DNA of 64,000 nucleotides from Halopseudomonas bauzanensis (GCF_900114735.1 NZ_FOUA01000003.1:124001-188000); one strand, 5' to 3'; positions 7,844 to 17,426 are shown, counted from the stretch's first letter. Program-made: numbers and translations. Notes: generated by a model from the letters alone, not told the origin.

Positions 7844-8121
7844 GCACTGAGGGGAAGCGAGGCATGAAATTCTTTTTCTCCGGCCTCAAAAAGCCCTTCT
7901 GTCACTTGTGAATTGTTTCTCTCGCTTCACTTGACATTGCGCTCCTAACTCCTTGTTTGTATGAACTTATTCACGCTGTACATTTTTTGACCTGATCTCT
8001 GGAGGCCGCGCCACAGAAGGTTCCCGACCACTTGCCAAGGGGTCATCAACATCTTTATGCACAGCAGTCGGGGATAAGTGTGAACAACCGATTCCTGTGG
8101 ATAACTCTGTGCGCAACCCGT
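7844..8121. other. Gene-free stretch with DnaA-box-like motifs
   Basis: No gene is visible between the tRNA-Thr promoter and the end of the methyltransferase gene. Within 50 bases lie TTATGCACA (8055-8063, one mismatch to TTATCCACA), a weaker TTATCCCCG on the other strand (8069-8077), and a perfect TTATCCACA on the minus strand (8096-8104). The stretch is less GC-rich than its neighbours. It could be a DnaA-binding cluster or an old origin-like remnant from a mobile element. The chromosomal origin itself is not expected here because dnaA, dnaN and rpmH are absent. Confidence 0.4.
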
Positions 8122-9372
8122 TCACAGCATGGGTGTGCTTTGTGGGCGGATTTTTTCTGCGGTCAGCAGCAGGTTGCGCGGAGTGAGCTGGTATTCACAG
8201 AAGTGGCCAAGGCGAACCTGGTAACCCGCCTCCTGGAGATAGAGTGCACGATCCAGTAGCAGCCAGATTTCCAGCGGGCGGCGGAACAGGCCGGGCAGTA
8301 GTTCCAGATTGCGCACCTGGGCCAGGCGCTGCCAGCCTCGGCGCTCCAACTGCTCCCAGCTCGCGGGATCTGGAAGCTGCAACTGATGATGTGCCGCCAG
8401 GTCCCGGCAGAAATGGGCGATGCCTTGGCTCAGGGCGCTTTCCGGACGCGAAGGGGTGGGCAGATAGTGATCGACACCGCGGGTTTCGCGCTGCCAGAGG
8501 TCGAAGGCCAGTCGCCAGGCCATGGATTGATCGCGCAGACGGCGCACCCGTTGGCCGGCGGTGATGCTTTCCTGAAGGGGCAGACCGAGATCGTCCCGTG
8601 TCAGGCGCAGCTGGGCGTACCGAGCCGCGGTCGACAGCGGTTGGTATTCCCGGCCCTCAATACGGTTGTAGCAGCAGGGCGAAATGGCTATTTGTGCACA
8701 GCCCTGGGCAGCGGCTTGCTGTAGCAGGGTCATGTGCAACTGCCCACAGGCATGCAGTGCCACCACGCTGTGCTGCGGCTGCAGTCGTTGCCAGGCGGCT
8801 GGAGTCAGTACATCGGCATCCACATGACGACTGCTGATACCGACCTCTGCTCCCAGGACTTCCCCTGCCCGGTTGAGCGCGGCATCACGCTCCAGGCAGA
8901 GCAGCGACTGACCACCCTGCCAGGCCAGCAGGCGCCCCAGGTGGCCCTTGCCGGCGCACCAGTCCAGCCACTCGCCGGTGGGCTGCTGCCACTGGCGGGT
9001 GGTGCAATCCGCGAACCGGGTGATCTGCTGCCATTTGCGTCCGGGAATATGTCGCGTCAGCCGCTCTGGAATCTCTGCCGGCCCTGCCCCGCTCCAGTCC
9101 GGCAAACGGGTCAGCTCGCGCGCCTGCCGGGCCAGATTGGCAAATGGCTCGGGCGCGTTCAACAGCTGAGGGTGATTGTGCGCCGCCTCGGCTTGTTCCA
9201 GAGTGCGTGCACGGAGCCAGGCGGCCAGTTCCGGCAACTCGGCTTCCCAGGGCAAGACTGGAGTGGTAAAGGGTTTGCCGCGCCAGAGCGCCTGATGTTC
9301 ATGCAACCAGGCGTCCAGCTCGGCGAAACGGGCAGCGTAATCGATGCCCGCTTCAGCGGTTGCGGCTGGCAT
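8122..9372 (-). CDS. SAM-dependent methyltransferase (CCYNR-motif type)
   Basis: The 416-residue protein has a class I methyltransferase core in the middle: SAM-binding motif DWCAGKGHLGR around residue 140, an acidic motif LCLERD, then ALHACGQL and ISPCCYNR. These motifs occur in a family of methyltransferases related to eukaryotic GSTCD/METTL25 proteins (Methyltransf_32-like). The substrate is unknown. The N-terminal 130 residues are helical and the C-terminus (about 300-416) has no recognised domain. Its start overlaps the end of the upstream permease gene by 20 bases, so it is probably the last gene of the amino-acid transporter operon, although the functional connection is unclear. Confidence 0.75.
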   Translation of the reverse strand: MPAATAEAGIDYAARFAELDAWLHEHQALWRGKPFTTPVLPWEAELPELAAWLRARTLEQAEAAHNHPQLLNAPEPFANLARQARELTRLPDWSGAGPAEIPERLTRHIPGRKWQQITRFADCTTRQWQQPTGEWLDWCAGKGHLGRLLAWQGGQSLLCLERDAALNRAGEVLGAEVGISSRHVDADVLTPAAWQRLQPQHSVVALHACGQLHMTLLQQAAAQGCAQIAISPCCYNRIEGREYQPLSTAARYAQLRLTRDDLGLPLQESITAGQRVRRLRDQSMAWRLAFDLWQRETRGVDHYLPTPSRPESALSQGIAHFCRDLAAHHQLQLPDPASWEQLERRGWQRLAQVRNLELLPGLFRRPLEIWLLLDRALYLQEAGYQVRLGHFCEYQLTPRNLLLTAEKIRPQSTPML

Positions 9373-10054
9373 CCACTTTCAGCCAGCGTTCGACCAGCTT
9401 GAACAGCTGGGTAAATAGCAGGGTGATGACCAGGTAGATCAAGCCGGCGATGAGGAAGAACATCTCGTACTGGTAGGTGCGCGCGTTCAGGGTACGCACC
9501 ACGCCCATGATGTCCAGCAACGTGACGGTATACACCACGGCGCTGGCCTTGAGCATGAGGATGACCTCGTTGCCGTACGCCGGCAGGCCGATGCGGATCG
9601 CCCGCGGCAGGATGATGTGCTGCAGCGCCTGGCGCTTGGACATGCCTAGCGCCCGGGCCGCCTCCACCTCACCCGGCGGCACCGCCTGGATCGCGCCCCG
9701 CAGGATCTCGGCAATATAGGCCGCGGTATGCAGGGTCATGGTGATCAGCGCGCACCAATAAGGCTCACGCAGGTAGGGCCACAGAACACTGTCACGCACC
9801 ACTTCAAATTGCGACAGGCCGTAATACACCAGAAACAGCTGCAGTAGCAGGGGCGTACCGCGGAAGAAGAAGATGTAGCTGTAGGGCACCGCACGGATGT
9901 ACCAGTGCCGCGACGCTCGACCCAGGCCCAGCGGAATGGCGAAGAACAACCCGACCAGCACGGCAATGCCGACCAGTTGCAGGGTAACCAGGGTGCCGTC
10001 CCACAGCATCGGCGCCCAACGGACGATCAATTCCCAGCGTTCGGCCCAGCTCAC
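9353..10054 (-). CDS. Amino-acid ABC transporter permease, HisM/ArtM type
   Basis: This 233-residue inner-membrane permease has about five transmembrane segments and the polar amino-acid uptake signature FFRGTPLLLQL near residue 65, plus the EAA loop (EVEAARALGMSKRQALQHI) that contacts the ATPase. It shares ATGA with the preceding permease gene, which argues for translational coupling and a heterodimeric HisQM-like channel. With the ATPase and binding protein upstream it forms a complete importer for a basic amino acid such as arginine, lysine, ornithine or histidine. The gene order ATPase, binding protein, permease, permease matches the PA5152-PA5155 arrangement of P. aeruginosa as I recall it. 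Confidence 0.88.
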   Translation of the reverse strand: MSWAERWELIVRWAPMLWDGTLVTLQLVGIAVLVGLFFAIPLGLGRASRHWYIRAVPYSYIFFFRGTPLLLQLFLVYYGLSQFEVVRDSVLWPYLREPYWCALITMTLHTAAYIAEILRGAIQAVPPGEVEAARALGMSKRQALQHIILPRAIRIGLPAYGNEVILMLKASAVVYTVTLLDIMGVVRTLNARTYQYEMFFLIAGLIYLVITLLFTQLFKLVERWLKVDASRNR

Positions 10055-10743
10055 AGTTCGGTCCTCACGTAGCCACGGTTGGCGCGGTGTTCAAACCAGT
10101 GCAGCGCCCCCATGATGATCACGGTCAGGCCGAGGTAGATCAGTGCCGCCATGAAATAGAAAGTGAAAGGCTCCTTGGTCGAGTTGGCCGCCACCTGCGC
10201 CTTGCGCATGATCTCTTCAAGGGAAATCAGCGACACCAAGGCCGTATCCTTGAGCAGGATCAGATACAGGTTGCCGAGCCCCGGCAAAGCCACGCGCCAC
10301 AGCTGCGGCAGGGTGATGCGCCAGAATATCCGCAGCCGCGACATACCCAACGCCAGCCCGGCCTCACGCTGGCCCGGCGGAATCGACAGCAACGCGCCAC
10401 GGAAGACCTCGGTGGCATAGGCACCAAAGCACAGCGCCAGGGCAATGGTGCCCGCGGCGAAGGGGCTGAGCGTCAGATAGGGGTTGCCGAAATGACTGCC
10501 CAACCAGTTCATGATCGAGGTGGTGCCGTAATAGGCTATCAGCACCCAGAGGGTTTCCGGCACGCCCCGCACCACCGAGGTGTAGAAGCCGCCGACGCCG
10601 CGCAGTGCGATGCTGTTGGAAATCTTGGCGCTGGCACCCAGCAGGCCCAGCAACAGCCCCAGGGCCACCGAGGCCAGGGACAAACGTATGGTCATCCAGG
10701 TCCCTTCAATCAGGGCTGGACCGAATCCGTGCAAATCGAGCAT
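10051..10743 (-). CDS. Amino-acid ABC transporter permease, HisQ type
   Basis: The 230-residue permease has the HisQ/ArtQ profile: N-terminal LHGFGPALIEGTWMTIRLSL, GVVRGVPETLWVLIAYYG-like periplasmic loop (seen as VVRGVPETLWVLIAYYG), and the EAA loop GQREAGLALGMSRLRIFWRI. Five membrane spans are likely. It is separated from the binding-protein gene by 55 bases containing a strong hairpin, and it overlaps the HisM-type gene by 4 bases. It pairs with that permease to form the transmembrane pore of the importer. Confidence 0.88.
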   Translation of the reverse strand: MLDLHGFGPALIEGTWMTIRLSLASVALGLLLGLLGASAKISNSIALRGVGGFYTSVVRGVPETLWVLIAYYGTTSIMNWLGSHFGNPYLTLSPFAAGTIALALCFGAYATEVFRGALLSIPPGQREAGLALGMSRLRIFWRITLPQLWRVALPGLGNLYLILLKDTALVSLISLEEIMRKAQVAANSTKEPFTFYFMAALIYLGLTVIIMGALHWFEHRANRGYVRTEL

Positions 10744-10770
10744 GAGGGTCAGAGTCAGTTGGTCAGCGCA

Positions 10771-10792
10771 ACCGGGCCCCGCAGGGCCCGGT
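10771..10792 (-). other. Intercistronic hairpin downstream of the binding-protein gene
   Basis: ACCGGGCCC (10771-10779) pairs perfectly with GGGCCCGGT (10784-10792) over a 4-base loop, immediately after the binding-protein stop and 27 bases before the permease start. It lacks a T-run. Such stems after the binding-protein gene of ABC operons commonly protect the upstream mRNA and lower downstream expression, giving excess binding protein. Confidence 0.65.
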
Positions 10793-10798
10793 CAGTCA

Positions 10799-11551
10799 TC
10801 AGTAAATGCTGAAGGGGAAGTATTTGGCGTTGATCTTCTCGTAGGTACCGTCTTCGACGATTTCCTTCAGCGCCTTGTTCAGACGCTCGCGCAGCGGGTC
10901 GCCCTTGCGCACGGCAATACCGATCTTGTCATCATCGAATACCGGGTCACCCTTGAACTCGAAATCGGAACCCGCGTCGCTCTGCAGCCACTCGTACTGG
11001 ACGAAGACGTCAGCAAGTACGCCATCGATGCGGCCGGAGGCCATATCGAGGTAGGCGTTCTCCTGGGTGTCGTACAGGCGGATGTTGACCAGATCACCGA
11101 TGTCTTCTTCCAGCCACTGCCCGGCGATGGTCGCGCGCTGGGCGCCGATGGTCTTGCCCTTCAGGTAGTCCTTGTCCACCTTGAAGTCGCTGTTCTTCGG
11201 TGCGACGAACTGCAGCTTGTTGGTGTAGTACGGGTCAGTGAAGTCCACCGCGCGCTGGCGCTCCTCGGTGATCGACATCGACGCGACCAGGAAGTCGAAG
11301 CGACGGGTGTTCAGTGCCGGGATGATGCCGTCCCAGTCGGAGGTAACCACGCTGCATTCGGCGCCCATCTTCTCGCACAGGGCATGGGCGATATCCAGAT
11401 CGAAACCCACGGCCTTGCCGGTGTTGTCGATTTCGTTGAAGGGAGGATAGGCTCCCTCGGTGCCGATGCGCAGCTTATCCGCTGCAACTGCCTGACCGCC
11501 GAGGAGAACGGCGGTCAGTGCCGCCAGGAGAACTGCCTTGTAGCTTTTCAT
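10799..11551 (-). CDS. Periplasmic basic amino-acid binding protein (LAO/HisJ/ArtJ type)
   Basis: The 250-residue protein has a Sec signal peptide (MKSYKAVLLAALTAVLLGGQAVAA, cleavage after AVA-A near residue 24) and the mature solute-binding domain beginning DKLRIGTEGAYPPFN. Family motifs GFDLDIAHALCEKMGAEC, VASMSITEERQRAVDFT and DMASGRIDGVLAD are present. It belongs to the SBP_bac_3 family for polar amino acids, most like lysine/arginine/ornithine binders. Its ATG overlaps the stop of the ATPase gene. The hairpin after its stop probably boosts its level over the permeases. The exact ligand cannot be read from the sequence. Confidence 0.9.
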   Translation of the reverse strand: MKSYKAVLLAALTAVLLGGQAVAADKLRIGTEGAYPPFNEIDNTGKAVGFDLDIAHALCEKMGAECSVVTSDWDGIIPALNTRRFDFLVASMSITEERQRAVDFTDPYYTNKLQFVAPKNSDFKVDKDYLKGKTIGAQRATIAGQWLEEDIGDLVNIRLYDTQENAYLDMASGRIDGVLADVFVQYEWLQSDAGSDFEFKGDPVFDDDKIGIAVRKGDPLRERLNKALKEIVEDGTYEKINAKYFPFSIY

Positions 11552-12330
11552 CGATACTGCTCCTTCTTGTGGCTGGACATGAACTGTTTGCAGCGCTCGG
11601 AGTTGGGGTTGTCAAATACCTGCTCCGGCGTGCCAATCTCTTCCACCTGTCCCTGGTGCAGAAATACTACCTGACTGGACACCTGACGGGCGAAGCCCAT
11701 TTCGTGGGTAACCAACAGCATAGTACGTCCTTCGTCGGCCAGCGCCCGAATTACCATCAGCACCTCCTGGACCATTTCCGGGTCCAGGGCCGAGGTGGGT
11801 TCGTCGAACAGGATGACCTGTGGCTGCATGGCCAGGGTACGTGCGATGGCGGCGCGCTGTTGCTGGCCGCCGGACAGCTGGGCCGGGAAGGCATCGCGCT
11901 TGTCGGCGATCCCGACCTTCTCCAGAAATACCTCGGCGGCGGCAACGGCATCGACCTTGGACTGGCCCAGCACCCGGCGCGGCGCCTCGATGATGTTGTC
12001 GAGAATGCTCAGGTGCGGCCAGAGGTTGAAATTCTGGAAGACAAAGCCGACCCGGGCCCGCAGGCGGTTGATCTGGGCGCTATCGGCCGCGACCAGGGCA
12101 CCATCGCGACCGGACTTGAGTTTGATTTCCTCACCGGCGACCAGAATCTGGCCGGCATGCGGGTTTTCCAGCAGGTTGATGCAACGCAGCAGGGTGCTTT
12201 TGCCGGAGCCGGACGAGCCGAGGATGGAGATCACGTCGCCGTCGCGGGCGACCAGATCCACACCCTTGAGTACCTCCAGGTCACCATAGCGCTTGTGCAG
12301 GTTGCGCACTTCGAGAGCAGGGGGTGTCAC
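11548..12330 (-). CDS. Amino-acid ABC transporter ATP-binding protein (HisP type)
   Basis: This 260-residue ATPase starts with GTG at 12330 (VTPPALEVRNLHKRYGDLEVL). It carries Walker A GSSGSGKSTLLRC, Q-loop VFQNFNLWPHL, signature LSGGQQQRAAIARTLA, Walker B VILFDEPTSALDPE and the H-loop LLVTHEMGFA. The insert between Walker A and the Q-loop (EEIKLKSGRDGALVAADSAQ) is typical of HisP. It is first in the operon and powers import by the two permeases. The 217 bases upstream to the tRNA-Phe terminator hold no gene and presumably the promoter; I could not pick clear promoter hexamers. Confidence 0.93.
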   Translation of the reverse strand: MTPPALEVRNLHKRYGDLEVLKGVDLVARDGDVISILGSSGSGKSTLLRCINLLENPHAGQILVAGEEIKLKSGRDGALVAADSAQINRLRARVGFVFQNFNLWPHLSILDNIIEAPRRVLGQSKVDAVAAAEVFLEKVGIADKRDAFPAQLSGGQQQRAAIARTLAMQPQVILFDEPTSALDPEMVQEVLMVIRALADEGRTMLLVTHEMGFARQVSSQVVFLHQGQVEEIGTPEQVFDNPNSERCKQFMSSHKKEQYR

Positions 12331-12547
12331 GTATCGTTATCCATTTTGAAGCAATTCGGCAAAGCTAGCACAGCCGTTGGGTTCGACCAACAATCCGTTA
12401 TGCCGACCCGACCAACACCATCGGCTCTGCCCGATTGCATGTCACCGACCAGATCTCGACAGACAACGAAGCTCGTCTGGCCGACTGGCCGCTGACAGGG
12501 ACGGTGTCCGGACAGGCCTGACTGGGCGGTCACCGCAACACGCCAAT

Positions 12548-12579
12548 AAAAAAGCCCGCTGGTGTAAGCCAGCGGGCTT
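12548..12579 (-). terminator. Rho-independent terminator of tRNA-Phe
   Basis: AAGCCCGCTGG (12552-12562) pairs with CCAGCGGGCTT (12569-12579). On the minus strand the stem is followed by a T-run (complement of AAAAAA at 12548-12553). It lies just beyond the 3' end of tRNA-Phe in the direction of its transcription. Confidence 0.9.
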
Positions 12580-12586
12580 GAAATAG

Positions 12587-12662
12587 TGGTGCCCGGGGAC
12601 GGAATCGAACCGCCGACACGGGGATTTTCAATCCCCTGCTCTACCGACTGAGCTACCCGGGC
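12587..12662 (-). tRNA. tRNA-Phe(GAA)
   Basis: The minus strand gives a 76-base tRNA: GCCCGGG acceptor, D-arm AGCTCAGTCGGTAGAGCA, anticodon stem-loop GGGGATTGAAAATCCCC with anticodon GAA, GTTCGATTC T-loop and an encoded CCA. It lies downstream of yggX on the same strand and ends in a strong terminator. Confidence 0.98.
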
Positions 12663-12758
12663 AACGGGGCGCTATTAAACGATTCGAGGCCTTGCATGTC
12701 AAGCACCGGCTGAAGATATTTTCACTTTTTTCAGCCGCTTAGGCGGAAGGCCGGATTT

Positions 12759-13031
12759 TCAGGCGCTGGGTGGAACGTAACCATCGGCCTGGGCGTATTC
12801 CTCACCGGCCAGGAACTTGTCCATTTCCTGCTGCAAGAACTTGCGGTCCTCGGCATCCATCATGTTCAGACGGCGCTCGTTGATCAACATGGTCTGGTGG
12901 GCCTGCCACTCATCCCAGGCCTTCTTCGAGACATCCTTGAAGATGGCGTCCCCCTTCGGACCGGGGTATGGCGGCCGTTCGAGGCCGGGCAGTTCCTGCT
13001 TGTACTTGCGACACAACACCATGCGTGACAT
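12759..13031 (-). CDS. yggX: YggX family oxidative-damage protection / Fe(II) trafficking protein
   Basis: The 90-residue protein [17 protein letters not shown]... is a full-length YggX. It has the conserved N-terminal Cys7, [17 protein letters not shown] ([10 protein letters not shown]), and [18 protein letters not shown]. YggX protects iron-sulfur clusters from oxidants and is regulated by SoxRS in enterics. It lies 12 bases after mutY, which encodes an iron-sulfur DNA glycosylase; this mutY-yggX pairing is conserved in many gammaproteobacteria and makes functional sense. Confidence 0.95.
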   Translation of the reverse strand: MSRMVLCRKYKQELPGLERPPYPGPKGDAIFKDVSKKAWDEWQAHQTMLINERRLNMMDAEDRKFLQQEMDKFLAGEEYAQADGYVPPSA

Positions 13032-13043
13032 GGACTTCTCCTC

Positions 13044-14096
13044 TCAGCAATCGAGAATCTGTTCTGCCCGCTTGAGCAACTTGCTGACCGGTGCGGCCAG
13101 CCCCAGGCGGGAAGGTTGGCGCAGGTTATACCAGACCTGCCCGGCTTCGGCCACGCTCGGTGTCGGGCTGACCCGCACCAGCAGCGGCTGGATGTCCAGA
13201 TGAAAGTGGCTGAACGTATGCCGCAGCGGTGCCAGCGTTTCGGTCGCCTGCACCGGCCAGCCCAGCCGTTCGAGCAGCTCTTCCAGCGCCAGATGGTCAT
13301 CCAGCTGCGGCGGGCACCAAAGCCCACCCCAGAGGCCGCTGTCGGGCCGCCGCTGCAGCCAGATGTCCCCTTCCGGGTTGACCATCAGCGGCATCACGCA
13401 TTGGCGCACCGGCAACGCCTTGCGCGGCTTGGAATGTGGATAGGCGCTGGGCGTGCCCAGGATGCGCGCAGCGCACCCCGCCTGTACCGGGCATAGCAGG
13501 CATGACGGCTTGCTGCGCGTGCACAGAGTCGCACCCAGATCCATCATTGCCTGGGTGTAATGATCGAAGCGCTGCTGCGGCGTATAGCCCTCGGCGATCT
13601 GCCACAGCCGATCATGCACCGCCTTCTCACCGGGCCAGCCTTCGACCGCGTGATAACGCGCCAGCACCCGTTTGACGTTGCCATCCAGGATTGCCGCGCG
13701 CAGCCCCATGCTCAGGCTGGCGATGGCACCGGCAGTGGAGCGGCCGATACCCGGCAGCGCCTCCAGACCTTCGATACTGGCCGGAAACACGCCAGCATAT
13801 TCGCTGACGACGATCTGCGCGGTCTTGTGCAGGTTGCGCGCCCGGCTGTAATAGCCAAGCCCGGTCCACAAGTGCAGTACCTCGTCCGGATCGGCCGCCG
13901 CGAGCGCATGAACATCCGGCAGTGTGTCCATGAACCGCTGGTAATAGGGAATCACCGTGGCGACCTGGGTCTGCTGCAGCATGATTTCCGAAACCCAGAC
14001 ACGATAGGGATTCATATCCTGCTGCCAGGGCAGGTCCTTGCGGCCATGCTGGTCGTACCAGGCCAGCACGGCGCTGGCGAAGGAGTCATTACTCAC
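13044..14096 (-). CDS. mutY: Adenine DNA glycosylase MutY
   Basis: MutY removes adenine mispaired with 8-oxoguanine. The 350-residue protein shows [14 protein letters not shown] with the catalytic Glu, the helix-hairpin-helix [14 protein letters not shown] followed by the catalytic Asp in [14 protein letters not shown], and the [4Fe-4S] loop [17 protein letters not shown] (C-X6-C-X2-C-X5-C). A NUDIX-like C-terminal domain recognises 8-oxoG (about residues 225-345, with [18 protein letters not shown]). Length equals the usual 350. The start shares ATGA with the end of asmA and yggX follows, suggesting an asmA-mutY-yggX operon. Confidence 0.97.
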   Translation of the reverse strand: MSNDSFASAVLAWYDQHGRKDLPWQQDMNPYRVWVSEIMLQQTQVATVIPYYQRFMDTLPDVHALAAADPDEVLHLWTGLGYYSRARNLHKTAQIVVSEYAGVFPASIEGLEALPGIGRSTAGAIASLSMGLRAAILDGNVKRVLARYHAVEGWPGEKAVHDRLWQIAEGYTPQQRFDHYTQAMMDLGATLCTRSKPSCLLCPVQAGCAARILGTPSAYPHSKPRKALPVRQCVMPLMVNPEGDIWLQRRPDSGLWGGLWCPPQLDDHLALEELLERLGWPVQATETLAPLRHTFSHFHLDIQPLLVRVSPTPSVAEAGQVWYNLRQPSRLGLAAPVSKLLKRAEQILDC

Positions 14097-16279
14097 CGGC
14101 CGAACAGCCCCTTGAGCGCATCGCGCACCGCCGGGGCCTTGTCGCCGAACTCTTCCTCCAGCTTCTCGCCAACCTTGTCCTGCACCTTGCGTTCGGCCTC
14201 GTTGCGCAGCAACTGACCGGCGATCCGGGTCACGCCTTCGGTATCCACTCCGCAGCTCTTGGCAGCGTTGTGCAGATAGCCGTCACAACGGATCGGCCAT
14301 TCGATGCCGACATAGCGCTCGTTCACCTGACAGGCCGGGTCGGGCATGTCGCTCTTGTCACCATCGAGCAGCAGGCCAAGCCGATAGTCCAGACGCTGTT
14401 CCGGCAGATTGATATCGCCATTGCCCTTGGCTGCAATGCCCGGCAGAGCAGCGATCAGGTCGCGATTGTTGATGTTGCCATTGACGATCTTGAAGCTGCC
14501 GCCCAACTGAGTAAACGGCGTATCCGCGCCGCCATGCTCGGCGCTCAGCGGCTTGCGGTTGGCCAGAGCGATGGCCTGACACAGCTTCTGCTCCAGATTG
14601 ACGCCGAGCAGCGCGCCGTCAGCCACATCGAACCGCACATCGCCGTTCAGTCCATTGATCCACTGGCGCATGCTGTTGCCGCGGGTCGTCAGGTTCATGT
14701 TCAGATCCAGGCCGCCGCGAAACTGCTCGGCCATCTCGTAGGCACGCTGCAGCGCCAGCGAGTCCATGTCATCCAGCTTGCCGTTGAGGCTCAGGGTCGC
14801 CGGCGAGCGGGTAGTGTTGATGGCTGCAGTGGCGGCGAACTGCCCGCCGAACACGCCACCCTCGAACTGCGTGAGGCGCACATTGCCGTCCACCGCCTCG
14901 ACTGCGGCTTTGAATGGGCTGATGGTCTGGCCGGTCAACTGCACCTGCTGCAGGTCCAGGCTGCCGATCACGTTCAACCCGGCCAGGGTCTCCAATGGCA
15001 GCACGGGGTCATTGCTCCAGGCTTCCGGTGGCTGTCGTGAGGTGCTGCCGCCCTGGCCGCCCGCTGCCGCTGCCGGCTTGTCTTCCGGCGGTGGCAGGTA
15101 ATGATCGATGTTCAGGCTGTTGCCGCGCAGGTCGAAGCGCAGGGCCTGGCGCTCGAAATCGGCAAGGCCCAGATTGCCGTTCAGCTCGGTGCCATCAACG
15201 ATCAGCTTGAGATTCTGCAGCATCAGGCTGTTGCTGCTTCCGGCCAGCTCGGCATTCAGTGCCACCTTGCTCAGGGCATTGTTCTGCGCCATGGACGGCA
15301 GGCTCTGCCCCAGCGCATGGGCCAATGCACGGGCGTCGAATTCCGCCACGTTAATGACACCGGCCAGCTGGGGCTCACTGTCCAGCTGACTGACGGTCAA
15401 CTGGCCGGTCGCCCGCAGATCCGCCAGGGACAGGCGCAACTGCTTCAGCTCAGCCACCTGCTGTTGCAGGTCGATCACGCTGTCCCCCTGCAGTTGCATG
15501 TTCACCGCACGACCGCCGAAGGGGTCGCCGCTGGCATCCAGCTTCAGGTCGAAGCCGTCCAGTTGGTACCGCTCTTTGTCCAGATCGAAGCTGGCCACGG
15601 TGTTCAGATCGATGCGCATGCGCATGGCCGGTTGGCCGGTGACCAGCAGGCCGAGAAATGCCACATCGAAGGGCTCGTTCTCGATCAGCGCGCCAGTGGT
15701 CAGGTTCACGTCTTCCAGCGACACCTGCTGGGCAGTGCGGCGGTCGGTATAGCTGATATCGGCATTGGTGATGCGCACGCTTTCCACTGCCACATCCAAC
15801 CGACCATGCTCTTCGGCTTCAGCCTCGGCTTCGGCACTCGCCCCGGTATTCCCTTGCGCGCCGGCATCGGCCTCGCTCTGCGGTCCGATGCTGGACCAGT
15901 TGGCCACGCCGTCTTCGTCGATTTCCAGGTTCAGGCTGATATTGTCCAGAATCACGTCGCTCATGCGCAGCTGCTTGCGCAACAGCGGCAGCACTTCGAC
16001 ACCCAGCCCCATGCTGCCGATACTGGCCAGGGTCTTTTCCGGATGCTCGACCGGCGCCAGCCCAACCTGCTTGAGCTCGATGCCCAGCCAGGGAAACAGC
16101 GACCAGCCAATATCACCGCCCAGGGTCAGCTCGACATTGGCCTGCTCCCGGGCAGCCTGGCGGATCTGTTCCTTGTAGTCATTGGGATCGAACATGCGGG
16201 TCAGGAAGAACAGCACTCCGACGCCCAGAACGACAAGGGCCAGCACCACCAGACCGATGATCTTGGCTAGTTTTTTCAT
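14093..16279 (-). CDS. asmA: AsmA family protein
   Basis: The 728-residue protein is anchored by one N-terminal membrane segment ([20 protein letters not shown]), followed by the AsmA signature [17 protein letters not shown] and a large periplasmic region rich in beta-strands, with the second AsmA domain toward the C-terminus ([27 protein letters not shown]). AsmA-like proteins are bridge-like lipid-transfer relatives that affect outer-membrane lipid homeostasis. An acidic, Ala/Glu-rich low-complexity insert lies near residue 145. It overlaps mutY by 4 bases and follows the FAD oxidoreductase gene by 34 bases. Confidence 0.9.
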   Translation of the reverse strand: MKKLAKIIGLVVLALVVLGVGVLFFLTRMFDPNDYKEQIRQAAREQANVELTLGGDIGWSLFPWLGIELKQVGLAPVEHPEKTLASIGSMGLGVEVLPLLRKQLRMSDVILDNISLNLEIDEDGVANWSSIGPQSEADAGAQGNTGASAEAEAEAEEHGRLDVAVESVRITNADISYTDRRTAQQVSLEDVNLTTGALIENEPFDVAFLGLLVTGQPAMRMRIDLNTVASFDLDKERYQLDGFDLKLDASGDPFGGRAVNMQLQGDSVIDLQQQVAELKQLRLSLADLRATGQLTVSQLDSEPQLAGVINVAEFDARALAHALGQSLPSMAQNNALSKVALNAELAGSSNSLMLQNLKLIVDGTELNGNLGLADFERQALRFDLRGNSLNIDHYLPPPEDKPAAAAGGQGGSTSRQPPEAWSNDPVLPLETLAGLNVIGSLDLQQVQLTGQTISPFKAAVEAVDGNVRLTQFEGGVFGGQFAATAAINTTRSPATLSLNGKLDDMDSLALQRAYEMAEQFRGGLDLNMNLTTRGNSMRQWINGLNGDVRFDVADGALLGVNLEQKLCQAIALANRKPLSAEHGGADTPFTQLGGSFKIVNGNINNRDLIAALPGIAAKGNGDINLPEQRLDYRLGLLLDGDKSDMPDPACQVNERYVGIEWPIRCDGYLHNAAKSCGVDTEGVTRIAGQLLRNEAERKVQDKVGEKLEEEFGDKAPAVRDALKGLFGR

Positions 16280-16313
16280 GATTACTCCCGTAATTCCGTG
16301 TGATCTGGAAACA

Positions 16314-17426
16314 TTAAAGCTTGTCCAGCGATGTTGCCACCTCTTCGGCCAGCGCCAGGCTCGCGGTCAGCCCCGGCGACTCGATGCCGAACAGGCTGAT
16401 GAAACCAGCAATGCCGTGGGTGTCAGGCCCGTGAATCAGAAAGTCCGCCGCCGCTTCACCCGGCCCGCTGAGCTTGGCCCGCACGCCGGTATAACCCGGT
16501 TGCAGGCGCTCGCTGCGACAGTCGGGCCAATAACGCCGTATCGCCCTGGCGAAAGTATCGGCCAACCCGGGGTCGACCTGGTAATCCAGCGCCGCCGTGT
16601 AACGAACATCCGGGCCGAAACGCAACTGGCCCTGCAGGTCCAGAGTGGCATGGATGCCCAACCCGGCGGTACCCGGCTCCGGCATGGGATAGATCAGATG
16701 TCGGAACGGCGAGCGCCCGGCATAGCTGTAATAGCGCCCCTGGCAAGGATACAGCGGCGGTATCGAGGCAGCCGCATAGCCCTCCACTCTGCCGGCCAGC
16801 TGCTGGGCAAACAGCCCTCCGGCATTGATCAGATAGCGACAGCTGACGCTGAAACTCTCCCCTGCGCTGACGCCGTGCACGCGCAGTAGACTCGGTTCGC
16901 GGCGCACATGTTCCACCCGGGTGTTCAAGCACAACTGCCCGCCGTAGTGGAGCAGCATCGCCTCGAAGGACTGCATCAGGGCGTGACTATCGATGATACC
17001 GGTGGTCGGCGAGTGCAATCCGGCCACCGCCCGCAACTCTGGCTCCAGCCGGCGAAGCTGTTGTTCATTCAACGGCTGCAGCTCGACGCCATTGGCCGCG
17101 GCATTGGCCCGCAGTTTCTCCAGTGCCGGCAGCTCGTCGGGGCTGGTGGCGACCAGCAGCTTGCCGATCCGCTGGTACGGCACCTGATGCTCTTCGCACC
17201 AGCGGTACAGCAATGCCTGGCCTTGCCGACACAGCAGCGCCTTGCGCGAGCCGGGCGGGTAATAGAGCCCGGCGTGAACCACCTCGCTGTTGCGGCTGGA
17301 GGCATGTTGGCCGAGCCAGTTTTCCTGCTCCAGCACCAGCACCTCGCGCCCGGCCGCGGCCAGCCGCTGGGCAACGGCCAGGCCAATTACCCCCGCTCCC
17401 ACCACAATGATCTCGGTATCCGCCAA
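16314..17426 (-). CDS. FAD-dependent oxidoreductase, DAO family (LhgO/L-2-hydroxyglutarate oxidase-like)
   Basis: The 370-residue protein has an N-terminal Rossmann FAD site (IIVVGAGVIGLAVAQRLA and VLVLEQE), the DAO/LhgO motif ASSRNSEVVHAGLYYPP, then LINAGGLFAQQLA, and ends with GIESPGLTASLALAEEV. The RNSEVVHAG and IESPGLT motifs are typical of the L-2-hydroxyglutarate dehydrogenase/oxidase group. It may oxidise a 2-hydroxyacid, but the substrate is not shown by the sequence. It opens the minus-strand group oxidoreductase-asmA-mutY-yggX and is divergent from hisB, with 142 bases between them. Confidence 0.82.
   Translation of the reverse strand: MADTEIIVVGAGVIGLAVAQRLAAAGREVLVLEQENWLGQHASSRNSEVVHAGLYYPPGSRKALLCRQGQALLYRWCEEHQVPYQRIGKLLVATSPDELPALEKLRANAAANGVELQPLNEQQLRRLEPELRAVAGLHSPTTGIIDSHALMQSFEAMLLHYGGQLCLNTRVEHVRREPSLLRVHGVSAGESFSVSCRYLINAGGLFAQQLAGRVEGYAAASIPPLYPCQGRYYSYAGRSPFRHLIYPMPEPGTAGLGIHATLDLQGQLRFGPDVRYTAALDYQVDPGLADTFARAIRRYWPDCRSERLQPGYTGVRAKLSGPGEAAADFLIHGPDTHGIAGFISLFGIESPGLTASLALAEEVATSLDKL

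Noticed and set aside
8055..8104. Chromosomal replication origin
   Set aside because: DnaA-box-like motifs are present, but there is no AT-rich unwinding region with 13-mers and none of the usual oriC neighbours (dnaA, dnaN, rpmH, gidA).
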